From Algoriphagus formosus (GTDB lineage Bacteria > Bacteroidota > Bacteroidia > Cytophagales > Cyclobacteriaceae), in assembly GCF_002807035.1 (NCBI RefSeq), contig NZ_NIUC01000002.1:1517267-1581266 (forward strand): DNA of 64,000 nt, written 5' to 3'. The notes beneath the pieces were generated by a model. It saw only the letters and a program-made list of their open reading frames with translations, was not told the origin of the DNA and did not search any database. The position numbers were made by a program, and so were the translations under genes. Below, piece by piece: positions 34,081 through 43,492 of the stretch. Numbering within the stretch: position 1 is the stretch's first letter; each line of letters starts with the position of its first letter.

Positions 34081-34193
34081 GAGCGGGATGCCCCGCGTGA
34101 GGGATAGAAGCGGTATCCGCCTGATCCGATGGCAATCGGATCAGACGGATAAGAGCGGATAGCCCGACCCCGACCTTTTCGTCGGGGGCACGC
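34081..34193 (+). ncRNA. structured RNA candidate upstream of ileS (resembles the Bacteroidota Flavo-1 type motif)
   Basis: A G+C-rich segment in otherwise A+T-rich DNA folds well. A 5-bp hairpin GCGGG/CCCGC (34083-34096) comes first. Next is a long hairpin: TATCCG-C-CTGATCCGAT (34114-34130), GGCA loop, ATCGGATCAG-A-CGGATA (34135-34151), with only one mismatch. The last is CCCCGAC/GTCGGGG (34168-34187) with a CTTTTC loop. GCGTG (34095-34099) can also pair with CACGC (34189-34193), competing with the first hairpin. Purine-rich single strands (GAGGGATAGAAGCGG, AGAGCGGATAGCCC) flank the central stem. I recall similar sequence in the Flavo-1 RNA family, but this cannot be verified here. It may be a stand-alone RNA or the ileS leader. 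Confidence 0.65.
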
Positions 34194-34235
34194 CCAAAAA
34201 AGGCCCGTCATTCATTCATCCGACAAAATTCGATA

Positions 34236-37200
34236 GTGAAAACGTATCAGGAATTCAAACAGGTAGATTACCCGCATATCGGGGAGTCAATCCTTCAGTA
34301 TTGGAAAGAAAATCAAATCTTCGAAAAGTCCATTGCTAACCGGGAAGGTGCGGAAACCTTCACGTTTTTTGAAGGGCCGCCTTCGGCAAATGGTACTCCG
34401 GGAATCCACCACGTGATGGCTCGGACGTTGAAGGATATTTTCTGCCGTTACAAGACACTGAAAGGTTTTCAGGTCAAGCGAAAAGGAGGTTGGGATACGC
34501 ATGGACTTCCTGTGGAGCTTCAAGTCGAGAAGGAACTCGGCATCACCAAAGAAGATATCGGCAAGAAAATCTCGGTGGAGGAATACAATAAGCGCTGCAA
34601 GGAAACAGTCATGCGATTCAAAGATGAATGGGATGATTTGACCGAGAAAATCGGCTATTGGGTGGACTTGGATGATCCGTATATCACCTTCGATAGCAAA
34701 TATATTGAGACGCTTTGGAGCTTGCTGAGAAGGCTTTATGATAAAGGCTTGCTCTACAAGGGCTACACCATTCAGCCTTATTCACCGGCTGCCGGTACGG
34801 GACTATCTTCCCATGAGTTGAATCAGCCTGGGACCTACAAAGACGTCAAAGACACTTCCATCACGGCTCAGTTTAAGTTGAAAGGAGAAGAGAACACCTA
34901 CATTCTCGCCTGGACCACTACGCCTTGGACCTTGCCTTCCAATTCGGCTTTAGCGATAGGTGAAAACTTGGATTATGTGAAAGTGAAGACTTTCAACCCT
35001 TATACCCACGAACCGGTCACGGTCATCTTGGCAAAGTCAAGAATGGGAGCTTATCTCAACCCAAAGGTTGCGGAGCTGAAGTTGGAAGATTATAAGCCCG
35101 GGGATAAGTTGATTCCTTACGAAGTGGTGGATGAGTTCAAAGGCAAAAGCATGCTGGGATGGGAATACGAGCAATTGTTCCCAATTGGTGCTTTGGAATT
35201 GCCGAATCCGGCATTTACGGTGGTAGCGGGTGACTATGTGACCACTGAAGATGGTACGGGAATTGTTCACTTGGCGAAGGCATTTGGTGCGGATGACTTT
35301 CGAACTTTGGTACAGAATAATGTGCCCGGCGTGTTTGTCAAGGATGACTTGGGTAATGATATTCCAGTCGTGGACAAGCAGGGGAAATTCCTTCCGGTAG
35401 TGGGAGAATACCTAGCTGCGAAAATGAAGGAGCATGGAATCATGGCCCACAAAGAGTATGGGGCGAATGATTTTTATGTCAAAAATTACACCGAGGATGA
35501 TGAGAGTGCTGCGGATTTCAAAAACACAGATATCATCATCTCTATCATTCTAAAGAATGAAAATAAGGCCTTTAAGGTCGAGAAGTATGAACACACCTAC
35601 CCGCACTGCTGGAGAACAGACAAGCCGGTCTTGTACTATCCGCTGGAGAGCTGGTTTATCAAAACCACAGCATACAAAGACCAGCTGGTAGCCCTTAACA
35701 AGACCATCAACTGGAAGCCAGAGGCAACCGGTACGGGGCGATTTGGCAACTGGCTGGAAAATCTGGTAGACTGGAACCTCAGCCGTTCCCGATTCTGGGG
35801 TACTCCGCTTCCAATCTGGAGGACTAGTGACGGAACTGAGGAAAAATGCATCGGTTCTATTGCTGAACTCAATGCCGAAATCGAAAAGTCCATTGCTGCT
35901 GGCTTTATGGAGAAATCTCCCTATGAAGGAAAAGAGCTTGATCTTCATAGACCCTATGTGGATGATGTGATTTTGGTTTCGGAGAAAGGTGAAAAAATGT
36001 TCCGAGAGCCAGACTTGATCGATGTTTGGTTTGACTCAGGAGCTATGCCTTATGCACAGTGGCATTATCCTTTCGAAAATGAGGAAATCTTCAAAGCCAA
36101 CTATCCGGCAGATTACATCGCCGAAGGAGTGGATCAGACTCGAGGATGGTTCTTTACCCTTCATGCCATTGCCGTGATGCTTTTTGATAGCGTGGCCTTT
36201 AAAAATGTGATCGCCAATGGCTTGGTCTTGGATAAAAATGGAAACAAAATGTCCAAGCGATTGGGCAATGCTGTGGATCCGTTCAAGACCTTAAAAGAAT
36301 ACGGCCCGGATGCTTTGCGCTGGTATATGCTGAGCAATGCCAACCCTTGGGACAACCTAAAATTCAATCTGGACGGTGTAACCGAAGTGCAGAGACGCTT
36401 CTTCGGTACGCTTCAGAATAGCTATAATTTCTTTGCGCTATACGCTAATTTGGATTCATTTGTCTACGACAAGGCACAATCCGTACCGGTAAGTGAGCGT
36501 GCGGAGCTCGATCAGTGGATCGTTTCTAAGTTGCAATCTTTAATTGCCGAGGTAGAGGAAGCCATGGATAATTACGATGCAACAAGGGCAACTCGAGCGA
36601 TCATGAATTTCACGGTGGATCAGCTTTCCAATTGGTATGTGCGTTTGGCACGGAAGCGATTCTGGAGAGGCGATATGAATAGAGATAAGCAGGCTGCCTA
36701 CGAGACGCTTTATGAGTGTCTGCTTTCTATCTCCCAACTCATGTCTTCCTTTGCTCCGTTCTATGCAGATTGGCTCTACAAAAATCTGACAGAGGCAGGT
36801 GAAAGCGGCCAAGAATCTGTGCATTTGACGGATTGGGTTTCCGCAGACCGAGCCTTGATCAATACAGATTTGGAAGAAAGCATGGATTTGGCGCAGACCA
36901 TTTCCTCCTTAGTGCATTCGCTTCGCAAAAAGGAAAAGTTGAAAGTTCGTCAACCGCTGCAGCGAATCTTGATCCCTGTTTTGAGTAAGAAAACGCAGTC
37001 TCAAATCGAGCATGTCGAAGAGTTGATCAAAACTGAGGTCAATATCAAGGCGGTTGAATACATCGATGATGCTTCTGGGATTCTAGTCAAAGAAGTGAAG
37101 CCAAATCTTCCGGTACTGGGTAAAAAATATGGCCCTAAGATGCGATTTGTCGTTGCTGCGATCAAATCATGGGGACAAGACGAAATCAATCAGGTAGAGC

Positions 37201-37610
37201 GAAACGGTTCGATCGCTATTGATGTGGATGGAGAAAAGGTAGATCTACTTTTGGAAGAGGTGCTCATTTCTTCTCAGGATATTCCAGGATGGTCTGTAGC
37301 CTCAGATGGGGGAGTGACAGTTGCCTTGGATGTAACCTTGACAGATGAGTTGAAGCAGGAGGGTGTGGCCCGTGACTTGGTCAACCGAATTCAAAATCTG
37401 CGAAAGGATATGGGACTGGAAGTACAAGACAAGATTCATATTTTGGTGGCTGATGGCAATGCATTGGTAGACGAGTCGATCAAAAATTTTGGTTCCTACA
37501 TCCAATCTGAAACCCAAGCGCTGAGTTTGCGTGTGAGTGAGGAGGCAAAATCAGGAACTTTACTCGATATGGATGATTTCGAAATCGAAGTGAAGCTCAC
37601 CAAAGCCTAA
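34236..37610 (+). CDS. ileS: isoleucyl-tRNA synthetase
   Basis: A 1124-residue class I aminoacyl-tRNA synthetase charging tRNA-Ile. The HIGH-type signature is GIHH (about residues 55-58, in ANGTPGIHHVMART), the KMSKS motif is KMSKR (about 670, KNGNKMSKRLGNAVDPF), and the editing domain lies between. The length and organisation fit the larger type of IleRS. The start is a GTG at 34236 giving MKTYQEFKQVDYPHIGE, matching family N termini. Nine nucleotides separate it from lspA, the common ileS-lspA operon. The structured RNA is in its leader. Confidence 0.97.
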   Translation: MKTYQEFKQVDYPHIGESILQYWKENQIFEKSIANREGAETFTFFEGPPSANGTPGIHHVMARTLKDIFCRYKTLKGFQVKRKGGWDTHGLPVELQVEKELGITKEDIGKKISVEEYNKRCKETVMRFKDEWDDLTEKIGYWVDLDDPYITFDSKYIETLWSLLRRLYDKGLLYKGYTIQPYSPAAGTGLSSHELNQPGTYKDVKDTSITAQFKLKGEENTYILAWTTTPWTLPSNSALAIGENLDYVKVKTFNPYTHEPVTVILAKSRMGAYLNPKVAELKLEDYKPGDKLIPYEVVDEFKGKSMLGWEYEQLFPIGALELPNPAFTVVAGDYVTTEDGTGIVHLAKAFGADDFRTLVQNNVPGVFVKDDLGNDIPVVDKQGKFLPVVGEYLAAKMKEHGIMAHKEYGANDFYVKNYTEDDESAADFKNTDIIISIILKNENKAFKVEKYEHTYPHCWRTDKPVLYYPLESWFIKTTAYKDQLVALNKTINWKPEATGTGRFGNWLENLVDWNLSRSRFWGTPLPIWRTSDGTEEKCIGSIAELNAEIEKSIAAGFMEKSPYEGKELDLHRPYVDDVILVSEKGEKMFREPDLIDVWFDSGAMPYAQWHYPFENEEIFKANYPADYIAEGVDQTRGWFFTLHAIAVMLFDSVAFKNVIANGLVLDKNGNKMSKRLGNAVDPFKTLKEYGPDALRWYMLSNANPWDNLKFNLDGVTEVQRRFFGTLQNSYNFFALYANLDSFVYDKAQSVPVSERAELDQWIVSKLQSLIAEVEEAMDNYDATRATRAIMNFTVDQLSNWYVRLARKRFWRGDMNRDKQAAYETLYECLLSISQLMSSFAPFYADWLYKNLTEAGESGQESVHLTDWVSADRALINTDLEESMDLAQTISSLVHSLRKKEKLKVRQPLQRILIPVLSKKTQSQIEHVEELIKTEVNIKAVEYIDDASGILVKEVKPNLPVLGKKYGPKMRFVVAAIKSWGQDEINQVERNGSIAIDVDGEKVDLLLEEVLISSQDIPGWSVASDGGVTVALDVTLTDELKQEGVARDLVNRIQNLRKDMGLEVQDKIHILVADGNALVDESIKNFGSYIQSETQALSLRVSEEAKSGTLLDMDDFEIEVKLTKA

Positions 37611-37619
37611 TCCTAAATC

Positions 37620-38246
37620 ATGAATAAATACATCAAATATTTCGGAATTGCGCTTTTGGTAATCCTCATTGATCAGGCAGTGAAAATGCTAGTTCATTTT
37701 GAGATGGATTTTGGTACACCTGGTCAAATTAAGATTTTTGGCGACTGGTTTAAGCTTCACTACACCACCAATCCAGGAATGGCCTTTGGGATGGAGCTGG
37801 GAACCGAATATGGTAAACTTCTCCTAACTAGCTTCCGATTAGTAGCGATGTTTGGGATAGGTTATTATTTATATTACATCATACAAAAGAAGAATCATCC
37901 GCTTTATATTATTTGTATATCCATGATTTTGGGAGGTGCAATTGGTAATTTGATTGATTCTATATTTTATGGTGTTTGGTTAAATAATGCTCCTTATGAT
38001 GCACCTACTCCATGGTTTCATGGGCAGGTAGTGGATATGTTCTATTTTGATATATGGGAAGGATACATCCCTGATTGGGTTCCGCTTTGGGGTGGAAGTT
38101 ATACAGCATTATGGCCTATATTCAATATTGCAGATGCAGCAATTTTTGTTGGAGTGGCCATTATTCTGATTTTCCAAGGGCGTTTTTTCCCGGAAACGCC
38201 GAAAAAAGAATCACCTGAACCCGAAATAGAGGTGAATGAACAGTGA
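37620..38246 (+). CDS. lspA: lipoprotein signal peptidase (signal peptidase II)
   Basis: 208 residues, four TM helices. LspA removes signal peptides from diacylated prolipoproteins at the inner membrane. The catalytic aspartates are in GGAIGNLIDSIFYG and FNIADAAI, and the conserved LHYTTNPGMAFGM block (N...G-A-F) is present. The loop between the aspartates is longer than in E. coli (WLNNAPYDAPTPWFHGQVVDMFYF...), normal for Bacteroidota. The many lipoproteins in this window depend on this enzyme. Terminator follows. Confidence 0.96.
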   Translation: MNKYIKYFGIALLVILIDQAVKMLVHFEMDFGTPGQIKIFGDWFKLHYTTNPGMAFGMELGTEYGKLLLTSFRLVAMFGIGYYLYYIIQKKNHPLYIICISMILGGAIGNLIDSIFYGVWLNNAPYDAPTPWFHGQVVDMFYFDIWEGYIPDWVPLWGGSYTALWPIFNIADAAIFVGVAIILIFQGRFFPETPKKESPEPEIEVNEQ

Positions 38247-38266
38247 TTTTTGATGAATCAAAAAGA

Positions 38267-38302
38267 AAACCCTTTCTGGAATGCTCCCGAAAGGGTTTTT
38301 TT
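38267..38302 (+). terminator. Rho-independent terminator of ileS-lspA
   Basis: AAACCCTTTC (38267-38276) pairs with GAAAGGGTTT (38289-38298), followed by a T run, 20 nt after the lspA stop. Confidence 0.9.
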
Positions 38303-38390
38303 GTTAATTTTCACATTCCTATTCAATAATAAATAGCCGCCTCTTTATCGAATTATCAAAATTCATTGGTAATAATTATACAATAATTAA

Positions 38391-41330
38391 ATGATTGTAG
38401 ATTCCTCGCAACCTTTTCAAATAGTCTATTCAATTTTCAATCATGAGTTTCTAGGCTTACTCTTTGAGTCTTTTGTAGTGCAAATTGATGATAAAGGAAG
38501 ACTCTCTTTAGCCTACCAAAATATCAGTTCCGCCAATGCCTCGGAGTTCGATTCTGGACTCGATAGTAAGGACTATGAGTTGATCAAGTTGATGGATGCG
38601 ATGCAGCCGGAGGAGGTAATCAAACCATTGATCCCTGCCAAAAAGAAAGTCCGTCCAAAGGACTATGTACAGCAGGTATTTGATCCAAAAACTGAAAATA
38701 AAGCAGTCCAGGAATTACTACAAAAGCGTCTAGAGCGACAGCGCGCTGAGATATTGCCCAAGCTGATTGGTCGAAGACTTTTCGAGATGGGATCGGATGG
38801 AAGCCCAACTTGGAAGGAAATTGAAGTTCTGCCAGAGCCTACATCCATTATATTTCATTTTCATAAAAATCCAGACAATACGCATTATTACCCTACTCTT
38901 AAATACAAGGGTGAGCAGGTCGTGATTCATGGAAAAGGTGGATACCTTTTATGTAAAGATCCGGCGTGGTTTACGGTGGACCAAAAGCTTTACCACTTCC
39001 CCAATCATGTAGATGGGATGAAGCTTTTACCTTTTTTGAGAAAGAAGTTTATTCTGATTGAGAAAAAGATGGAACCGGTGTATTTCCGAAAATTCATGGT
39101 TCCGATGATGACGCAATACAATGTAGACCCCAAAGGTTTTGAGGTGACTACGGATCGTGGAAAGCCAGAGACCATTCTACAATTTTATCCTTTGAGTGGA
39201 AGCCAAGGCGATATTTGGGGAGGCTTTTCGGACGAAAGTGAAGAACAAAAGATCGTTTTCGAAATTCGATTCAAATACGGGGATGAGCTTTATCCTCCCG
39301 GTGCAAAAGAGGATGGATCCAGTCAGCCTGTTACATTGATTGAGAAGGACGGTGAGTTCATGTTTAAGCAAACCATCCGGGCCGTTCAAAAGGAAAAATC
39401 CATGATCTCTTTCATCAAGAAGCTTGGGATGGATTTTACCAAGGAGCGTCCTGTCAATCTTGCCAAAACCTTGGCATTTGAGTGGCTAAGCGAAAATGAG
39501 GAGTTTCTTGAAGAGAAGAATATTAAGGTTATTCAGAAGCCAAGCTTCGAAGGAAAAGTCTATCATATTGGAAAGGCTCAGATGACGATCGAAGTCAATG
39601 AAAATATTGACTGGTTTGATGTCAAAGCCATGATTAAGTTTGGGATATACTTGGTATCCTTCCAGAAAATCCGAAAAATGATCTTGCAAGGCAAGACCGA
39701 ATTTGAATTACCCAATGGAGAAATGGCGGTTATTCCCGCTTCTTGGTTTGTCAATTACTCTGAGCTGTTTTCTTTCATGGAGGATGGCACCGTGGATGGT
39801 CAGGTGATCATGCGGAAGCATCATTTGGCTTTGGCCAAGCAGCTTGAAGAAGGTAATCTTGTTCAGTTGACGCTCAGTAGAAAACTTGAGCAGCTGCGAG
39901 ACTTTGAAAGTATCGAGGATTACGATTTGCCAGAATATTTTGAAGGGGACCTAAGACCCTATCAAAAGGCCGGCTACAACTGGCTTCGTTTCCTTAATGA
40001 ATTTAGATTTGGAGGCTGTTTGGCAGATGATATGGGTTTGGGTAAGACTGTGCAAACACTGGCTCTTTTGGCCTACGAAAAGCAGGAAAACCCGGGTTTT
40101 TGTTCATTGCTGGTAATGCCCACTTCCCTGATTTATAACTGGGAGCTAGAGGCTAGGAAGTTTTGCCCCGAATTGAAAATTTTGGTCTATTCCGGTACGC
40201 AGCGAATCAAAGATCCTTTCAAGTTTAGAGAGTACGATCTGGTGCTGACATCCTATGGGATTACTAGACTGGATATCCATGTGCTGAAAGATTTTTATTT
40301 CAATTATGTGATTTTGGATGAATCCCAGGCAATTAAAAATCCAAGCAGTAACATCGCAAATGCAGTCAATAAGCTAAAAAGTAAGCAAAAGCTGATCTTG
40401 ACAGGTACTCCTGTGGAGAATGGAACCATGGACCTTTGGTCGCAGATGAACTTTGTAAACCCAGGACTATTGGGTACACAGGCAGGATTCAAAAAGCAGT
40501 TTCTTCAGCCCATCGAAAAGCAAAATGACAAGGAGAAGGCGATTAAGCTGCATTCGATGATCAAGCCATTTATTCTTCGAAGACTCAAATCACAAGTAGC
40601 GACCGATCTTCCGGAGAAAATCACCAATGTGAAGTACTCAGCGATGACTGAGGAGCAGGAAAAGGTGTACGAAGAGGTAAAAAGTTATTATCGGGAGAAA
40701 ATCATTGGAGAAAATCCATTGGCATCTCTTGGTCGCCAACAATTCACCTTGCTTCGTGGTCTTACCCAACTGCGACAGATCGCCAATCACCCCAAATTGG
40801 TTCGAGATAATTATGAGGGGAATTCCGGTAAGCTGGAAGACGTGACCTACATGTTGCAATCAACGGTTTCGGAGGGGAATAAGGTTTTGGTGTTTAGTCA
40901 GTTTGTAAGGCATCTCGCTATAGTTCGAGAGTATTTGGATTCGGAGGGAATATCCTATTGCTACCTAGACGGCTCGACCAAGGACCGACAAGGGCAGGTG
41001 GAGCGTTTTCAGCAGGATGATAGCGTAAAAGTATTTTTGATTTCCCTCAAAGCGGGTGGGGTAGGATTGAACTTGACCAAGGCAGAGTATGTCTTCTTGC
41101 TTGATCCATGGTGGAATCCAGCAGTCGAGGCCCAGGCCATTGACCGTGCGCATCGAATTGGGCAGGAGAACAAGGTGATTATCTATAAATTTATCAGTAG
41201 AGGATCAGTGGAGGAGAAAATCATGGCCTTACAGGACCGAAAGCTTGCACTCGCCGGGGAATTGATCGGAACAGAAGATAGCTTTATGAAAAGCCTCGAT
41301 AGTGAGGATATTCGGGCTTTGTTGGATTAA
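38391..41330 (+). CDS. SNF2-family DEAD/DEAH-like helicase
   Basis: 979 residues. An N-terminal region of about 500 residues without clear motifs precedes the Swi2/Snf2 ATPase: Walker A DDMGLGKTVQ (about 545-555), DESQ motif II (about 642), motif III LTGTPVEN, and a C-terminal lobe with VFSQF, YLDGSTKDRQ and LISLKAGGVGLNLTKA then WNPAVEAQAIDRAHRIGQ. Bacterial members of this type (RapA/SWF-SNF2-like) remodel nucleoprotein; the exact substrate is unknown. Single gene with its own upstream region. Confidence 0.95.
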   Translation: MIVDSSQPFQIVYSIFNHEFLGLLFESFVVQIDDKGRLSLAYQNISSANASEFDSGLDSKDYELIKLMDAMQPEEVIKPLIPAKKKVRPKDYVQQVFDPKTENKAVQELLQKRLERQRAEILPKLIGRRLFEMGSDGSPTWKEIEVLPEPTSIIFHFHKNPDNTHYYPTLKYKGEQVVIHGKGGYLLCKDPAWFTVDQKLYHFPNHVDGMKLLPFLRKKFILIEKKMEPVYFRKFMVPMMTQYNVDPKGFEVTTDRGKPETILQFYPLSGSQGDIWGGFSDESEEQKIVFEIRFKYGDELYPPGAKEDGSSQPVTLIEKDGEFMFKQTIRAVQKEKSMISFIKKLGMDFTKERPVNLAKTLAFEWLSENEEFLEEKNIKVIQKPSFEGKVYHIGKAQMTIEVNENIDWFDVKAMIKFGIYLVSFQKIRKMILQGKTEFELPNGEMAVIPASWFVNYSELFSFMEDGTVDGQVIMRKHHLALAKQLEEGNLVQLTLSRKLEQLRDFESIEDYDLPEYFEGDLRPYQKAGYNWLRFLNEFRFGGCLADDMGLGKTVQTLALLAYEKQENPGFCSLLVMPTSLIYNWELEARKFCPELKILVYSGTQRIKDPFKFREYDLVLTSYGITRLDIHVLKDFYFNYVILDESQAIKNPSSNIANAVNKLKSKQKLILTGTPVENGTMDLWSQMNFVNPGLLGTQAGFKKQFLQPIEKQNDKEKAIKLHSMIKPFILRRLKSQVATDLPEKITNVKYSAMTEEQEKVYEEVKSYYREKIIGENPLASLGRQQFTLLRGLTQLRQIANHPKLVRDNYEGNSGKLEDVTYMLQSTVSEGNKVLVFSQFVRHLAIVREYLDSEGISYCYLDGSTKDRQGQVERFQQDDSVKVFLISLKAGGVGLNLTKAEYVFLLDPWWNPAVEAQAIDRAHRIGQENKVIIYKFISRGSVEEKIMALQDRKLALAGELIGTEDSFMKSLDSEDIRALLD

Positions 41331-41339
41331 TGGTAAGGG

Positions 41340-41407
41340 GTTGAAGGGTTGGAAAGTGTTAAGGTTACTTTTGTAAACAGAAACTTTCCAACTTTTTTAC
41401 TTTCAAC
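41340..41407. repeat. imperfect long inverted repeat in the helicase-phoH gap
   Basis: GTTGGAAAGT (41348-41357) pairs with ACTTTCCAAC (41383-41392); outer GTTGAA (41340-41345) pairs with TTCAAC (41402-41407). The strand is strongly purine-rich on the left and pyrimidine-rich on the right. It could act as a weak terminator for the helicase gene, but there is no clear terminal U run. Confidence 0.5.
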
Positions 41408-41548
41408 TTATCAACCTTATAAAATTGAAAGTCAGTCTACTACACGGTCATTGATAAGATTTAACCATAATTTATTCTTATCGAGTGATATTCTCAGAGA
41501 TATTTTTCTAAATTATTACAATCAATTACCATTTATTCTTTCCTGCAC

Positions 41549-42895
41549 ATGCCTAGAGCCAAATCCGATAAAGATCGGAAAATCTTTGTGCTGGACACGT
41601 CAGTGATCCTATACGCACACAATTCCATTATGAATTTTGCCGAGCACGATGTAGTCATCCCGATTACGGTGTTGGAAGAACTCGATCAGTTCAAAAAGGG
41701 CAATGATACCAAAAACTTTGAGGCCCGGGAGTTTATCCGACTATTGGACAAGCTGTCGAGGGATCAAATGATCCATGAGTGGACTCCGCTCAATGGAAAG
41801 ACCAAGGGGAACTTCAAGGTCTTGATGAACCCAGATAATAAGATCAATGCCAATGTGATCTTTGGAGAGGAGAAGAATGATCATAAAATCCTCAATGCGG
41901 CCCTTTACCTCAAAGAGAATGAGAAAAACAGAAAGGTCATTTTGGTCTCAAAAGACATCAATCTCAGGCTAAAGGCAAAATCGCTGGAGATTCTTGCTGA
42001 GGACTATGAGACTGGTAAGATCAAGAATATCACCGAACTCGAAAATACCGGCAAGTATGTGCTCGAAGATGTAGATCCAGATCACATCAATACCCTTTAT
42101 GAGGTAGGATTTATCGAAGCTAAGTCTGTTTTGGGTACTCGCAAGCGAAAGGCTAATGCTTATTACATCCTCAAAAGCAATAAAAACTCGGTCTTGACTT
42201 ATTACAATTCCGATGAGAATGTACTAGAGAGAGTAGATAAAAAACTAGCTTACAATATCAAGCCCAAAAATGCAGAGCAGACTTTTGCACTGCACGCTAT
42301 CACTAATCCAAATATTCGACTGGTGTCCATTCAAGGGGTAGCGGGTACCGGAAAGACACTTTTGGCTTTGGCAGGAGCGCTGGAGCAGCGAAGAGATTAT
42401 AAGCAAATCTACTTAGCACGGCCAATCGTACCACTTTCCAACAAGGATATCGGGTATTTGCCTGGAGACATTAAGTCCAAGTTGAATCCTTACATGGAGC
42501 CGCTTTGGGATAATCTGAAATTTATCCAAAATCAATACAAGGAGACAGATAAGGAATATCAAAAGATCACTGAGATGGTCAATCAGGAGAAACTCGTTAT
42601 TCAGCCACTCGCTTACATCCGAGGTCGTTCTTTATCCAATATTTTCTTCATCGTGGATGAGGCTCAAAACTTGACTCCTCACGAGATCAAGACCATTATT
42701 TCCAGAGCAGGTGAAAACACCAAAATCGTTTTCACCGGAGATGTACATCAAATTGATACGCCATATTTGGATTCACAGTCCAACGGGATGTCTTACCTGA
42801 TTGACCGGGTCAAAGATCATCCCCTCTATGCCCATATCAAGCTGGAGAAAGGGGAGCGTTCTGAGTTGGCAAACTTGGCGAATGAATTGTTGTAA
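41549..42895 (+). CDS. PIN-domain PhoH family ATPase
   Basis: 448 residues. The N-terminal PIN-type nuclease domain (about 1-150; FVLDTSVILYAHNSI, and VVIPITVLEELDQF with conserved acidic residues) is fused to a PhoH NTPase: Walker A GVAGTGKT (about 263-270) and Walker B FIVDEAQNLTPHE, followed by TGDVHQID. The PIN-PhoH fusion is a predicted RNA helicase/nuclease (YlaK-like) in RNA turnover. No clear operon partner. Followed by a strong terminator. Confidence 0.94.
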   Translation: MPRAKSDKDRKIFVLDTSVILYAHNSIMNFAEHDVVIPITVLEELDQFKKGNDTKNFEAREFIRLLDKLSRDQMIHEWTPLNGKTKGNFKVLMNPDNKINANVIFGEEKNDHKILNAALYLKENEKNRKVILVSKDINLRLKAKSLEILAEDYETGKIKNITELENTGKYVLEDVDPDHINTLYEVGFIEAKSVLGTRKRKANAYYILKSNKNSVLTYYNSDENVLERVDKKLAYNIKPKNAEQTFALHAITNPNIRLVSIQGVAGTGKTLLALAGALEQRRDYKQIYLARPIVPLSNKDIGYLPGDIKSKLNPYMEPLWDNLKFIQNQYKETDKEYQKITEMVNQEKLVIQPLAYIRGRSLSNIFFIVDEAQNLTPHEIKTIISRAGENTKIVFTGDVHQIDTPYLDSQSNGMSYLIDRVKDHPLYAHIKLEKGERSELANLANELL

Positions 42896-42924
42896 ATAGT
42901 CTTTCAGTAATTTTACTCAACTAG

Positions 42925-42959
42925 GCGGTCTTATAAATTCTTATAGGACCGCTTTTTTT
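42925..42959 (+). terminator. Rho-independent terminator of the PIN-PhoH gene
   Basis: GCGGTC-T-TATAA (42925-42936) pairs with TTATA-G-GACCGC (42941-42952), then seven T. 29 nt after the PhoH stop. Confidence 0.88.
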
Positions 42960-43039
42960 GTGGAATGGAATAAAACATGTAAAATTTTGTAACCCTGATA
43001 ACCCCAAATTTTCTTTGGTAATTTGTCCGTAAGTGATAG

Positions 43040-43055
43040 AAAAGCGTACGCTTTT
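43040..43055. promoter_or_regulatory. 16-bp perfect palindrome upstream of the small membrane-protein gene
   Basis: AAAAGCGTACGCTTTT is an exact 16-bp palindrome 112 nt before the 43167 start codon. It is a candidate operator or upstream activator site; the binding protein is unknown. Confidence 0.45.
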
Positions 43056-43166
43056 GAACACTCATTTTTTGAAAAAGCTTAAAATCAGGCTTCTAGGGCA
43101 ATATTTTCGTTTTGGGTCAGTTTTGGCATAAAGGATTGGTATGAAAGCAAACCAACTTATAAAGCC

Positions 43167-43397
43167 ATGACTACTTCAATCTTCACACAAAAAAATATCT
43201 GTGCAGCTTTAGGATTGGCGATGGCTGTAACCATTGTCATCAAAGCGAAAGTCGAATCAAGACAAACAGAAAATACTGCCCGATTTGAAATCACTGAACC
43301 AACTACACAAATGGGCTTAGAAAGTGCCGAGGGTCCTGAAATCCTTCAGGTAAATATTTACAAAGACGAAACCTCTTCTTCTCAGGAGGTATCTTAA
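43167..43397 (+). CDS. small single-pass membrane protein
   Basis: 76 residues. A hydrophobic helix ICAALGLAMAVTIVIKAKV (about 11-29) is followed by a polar, Glu/Thr-rich tail (TENTARFEITEPTTQ...SSQEVS). No family recognised. That it is real is supported by the terminator 49 nt after its stop, a palindrome in its promoter region and its isolated position. The tail points outward or inward depending on topology; positive charges (KAKVESR) after the helix suggest a cytoplasmic tail. Confidence 0.6.
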   Translation: MTTSIFTQKNICAALGLAMAVTIVIKAKVESRQTENTARFEITEPTTQMGLESAEGPEILQVNIYKDETSSSQEVS

Positions 43398-43445
43398 AGA
43401 CAAACTCGTAAGGGTTAATTTGGTTGATTGTTTGGTTAAATAAAG

Positions 43446-43472
43446 AGACGGACATTGTCCGTCTTTTTTTTT
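43446..43472 (+). terminator. Rho-independent terminator of the small membrane-protein gene
   Basis: AGACGGAC (43446-43453) pairs with GTCCGTCT (43457-43464), 3-nt loop, followed by eight T. Confidence 0.9.
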
Positions 43473-43492
43473 GTGGCCTGATGAAAAAATCC

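Noticed and set aside
34081-34235. T-box or other known riboswitch for ileS
   Set aside because: No specifier loop or T-box consensus (UGGNACC-like) and no terminator/antiterminator U run; T-boxes are not typical of Bacteroidota.
43121-43141. Sigma-54 promoter TGGCAT...TTGGT before the small gene
   Set aside because: Distance between the GG and GC positions is one base too long, and the second element has GG instead of GC; spacing is strict for sigma-54.
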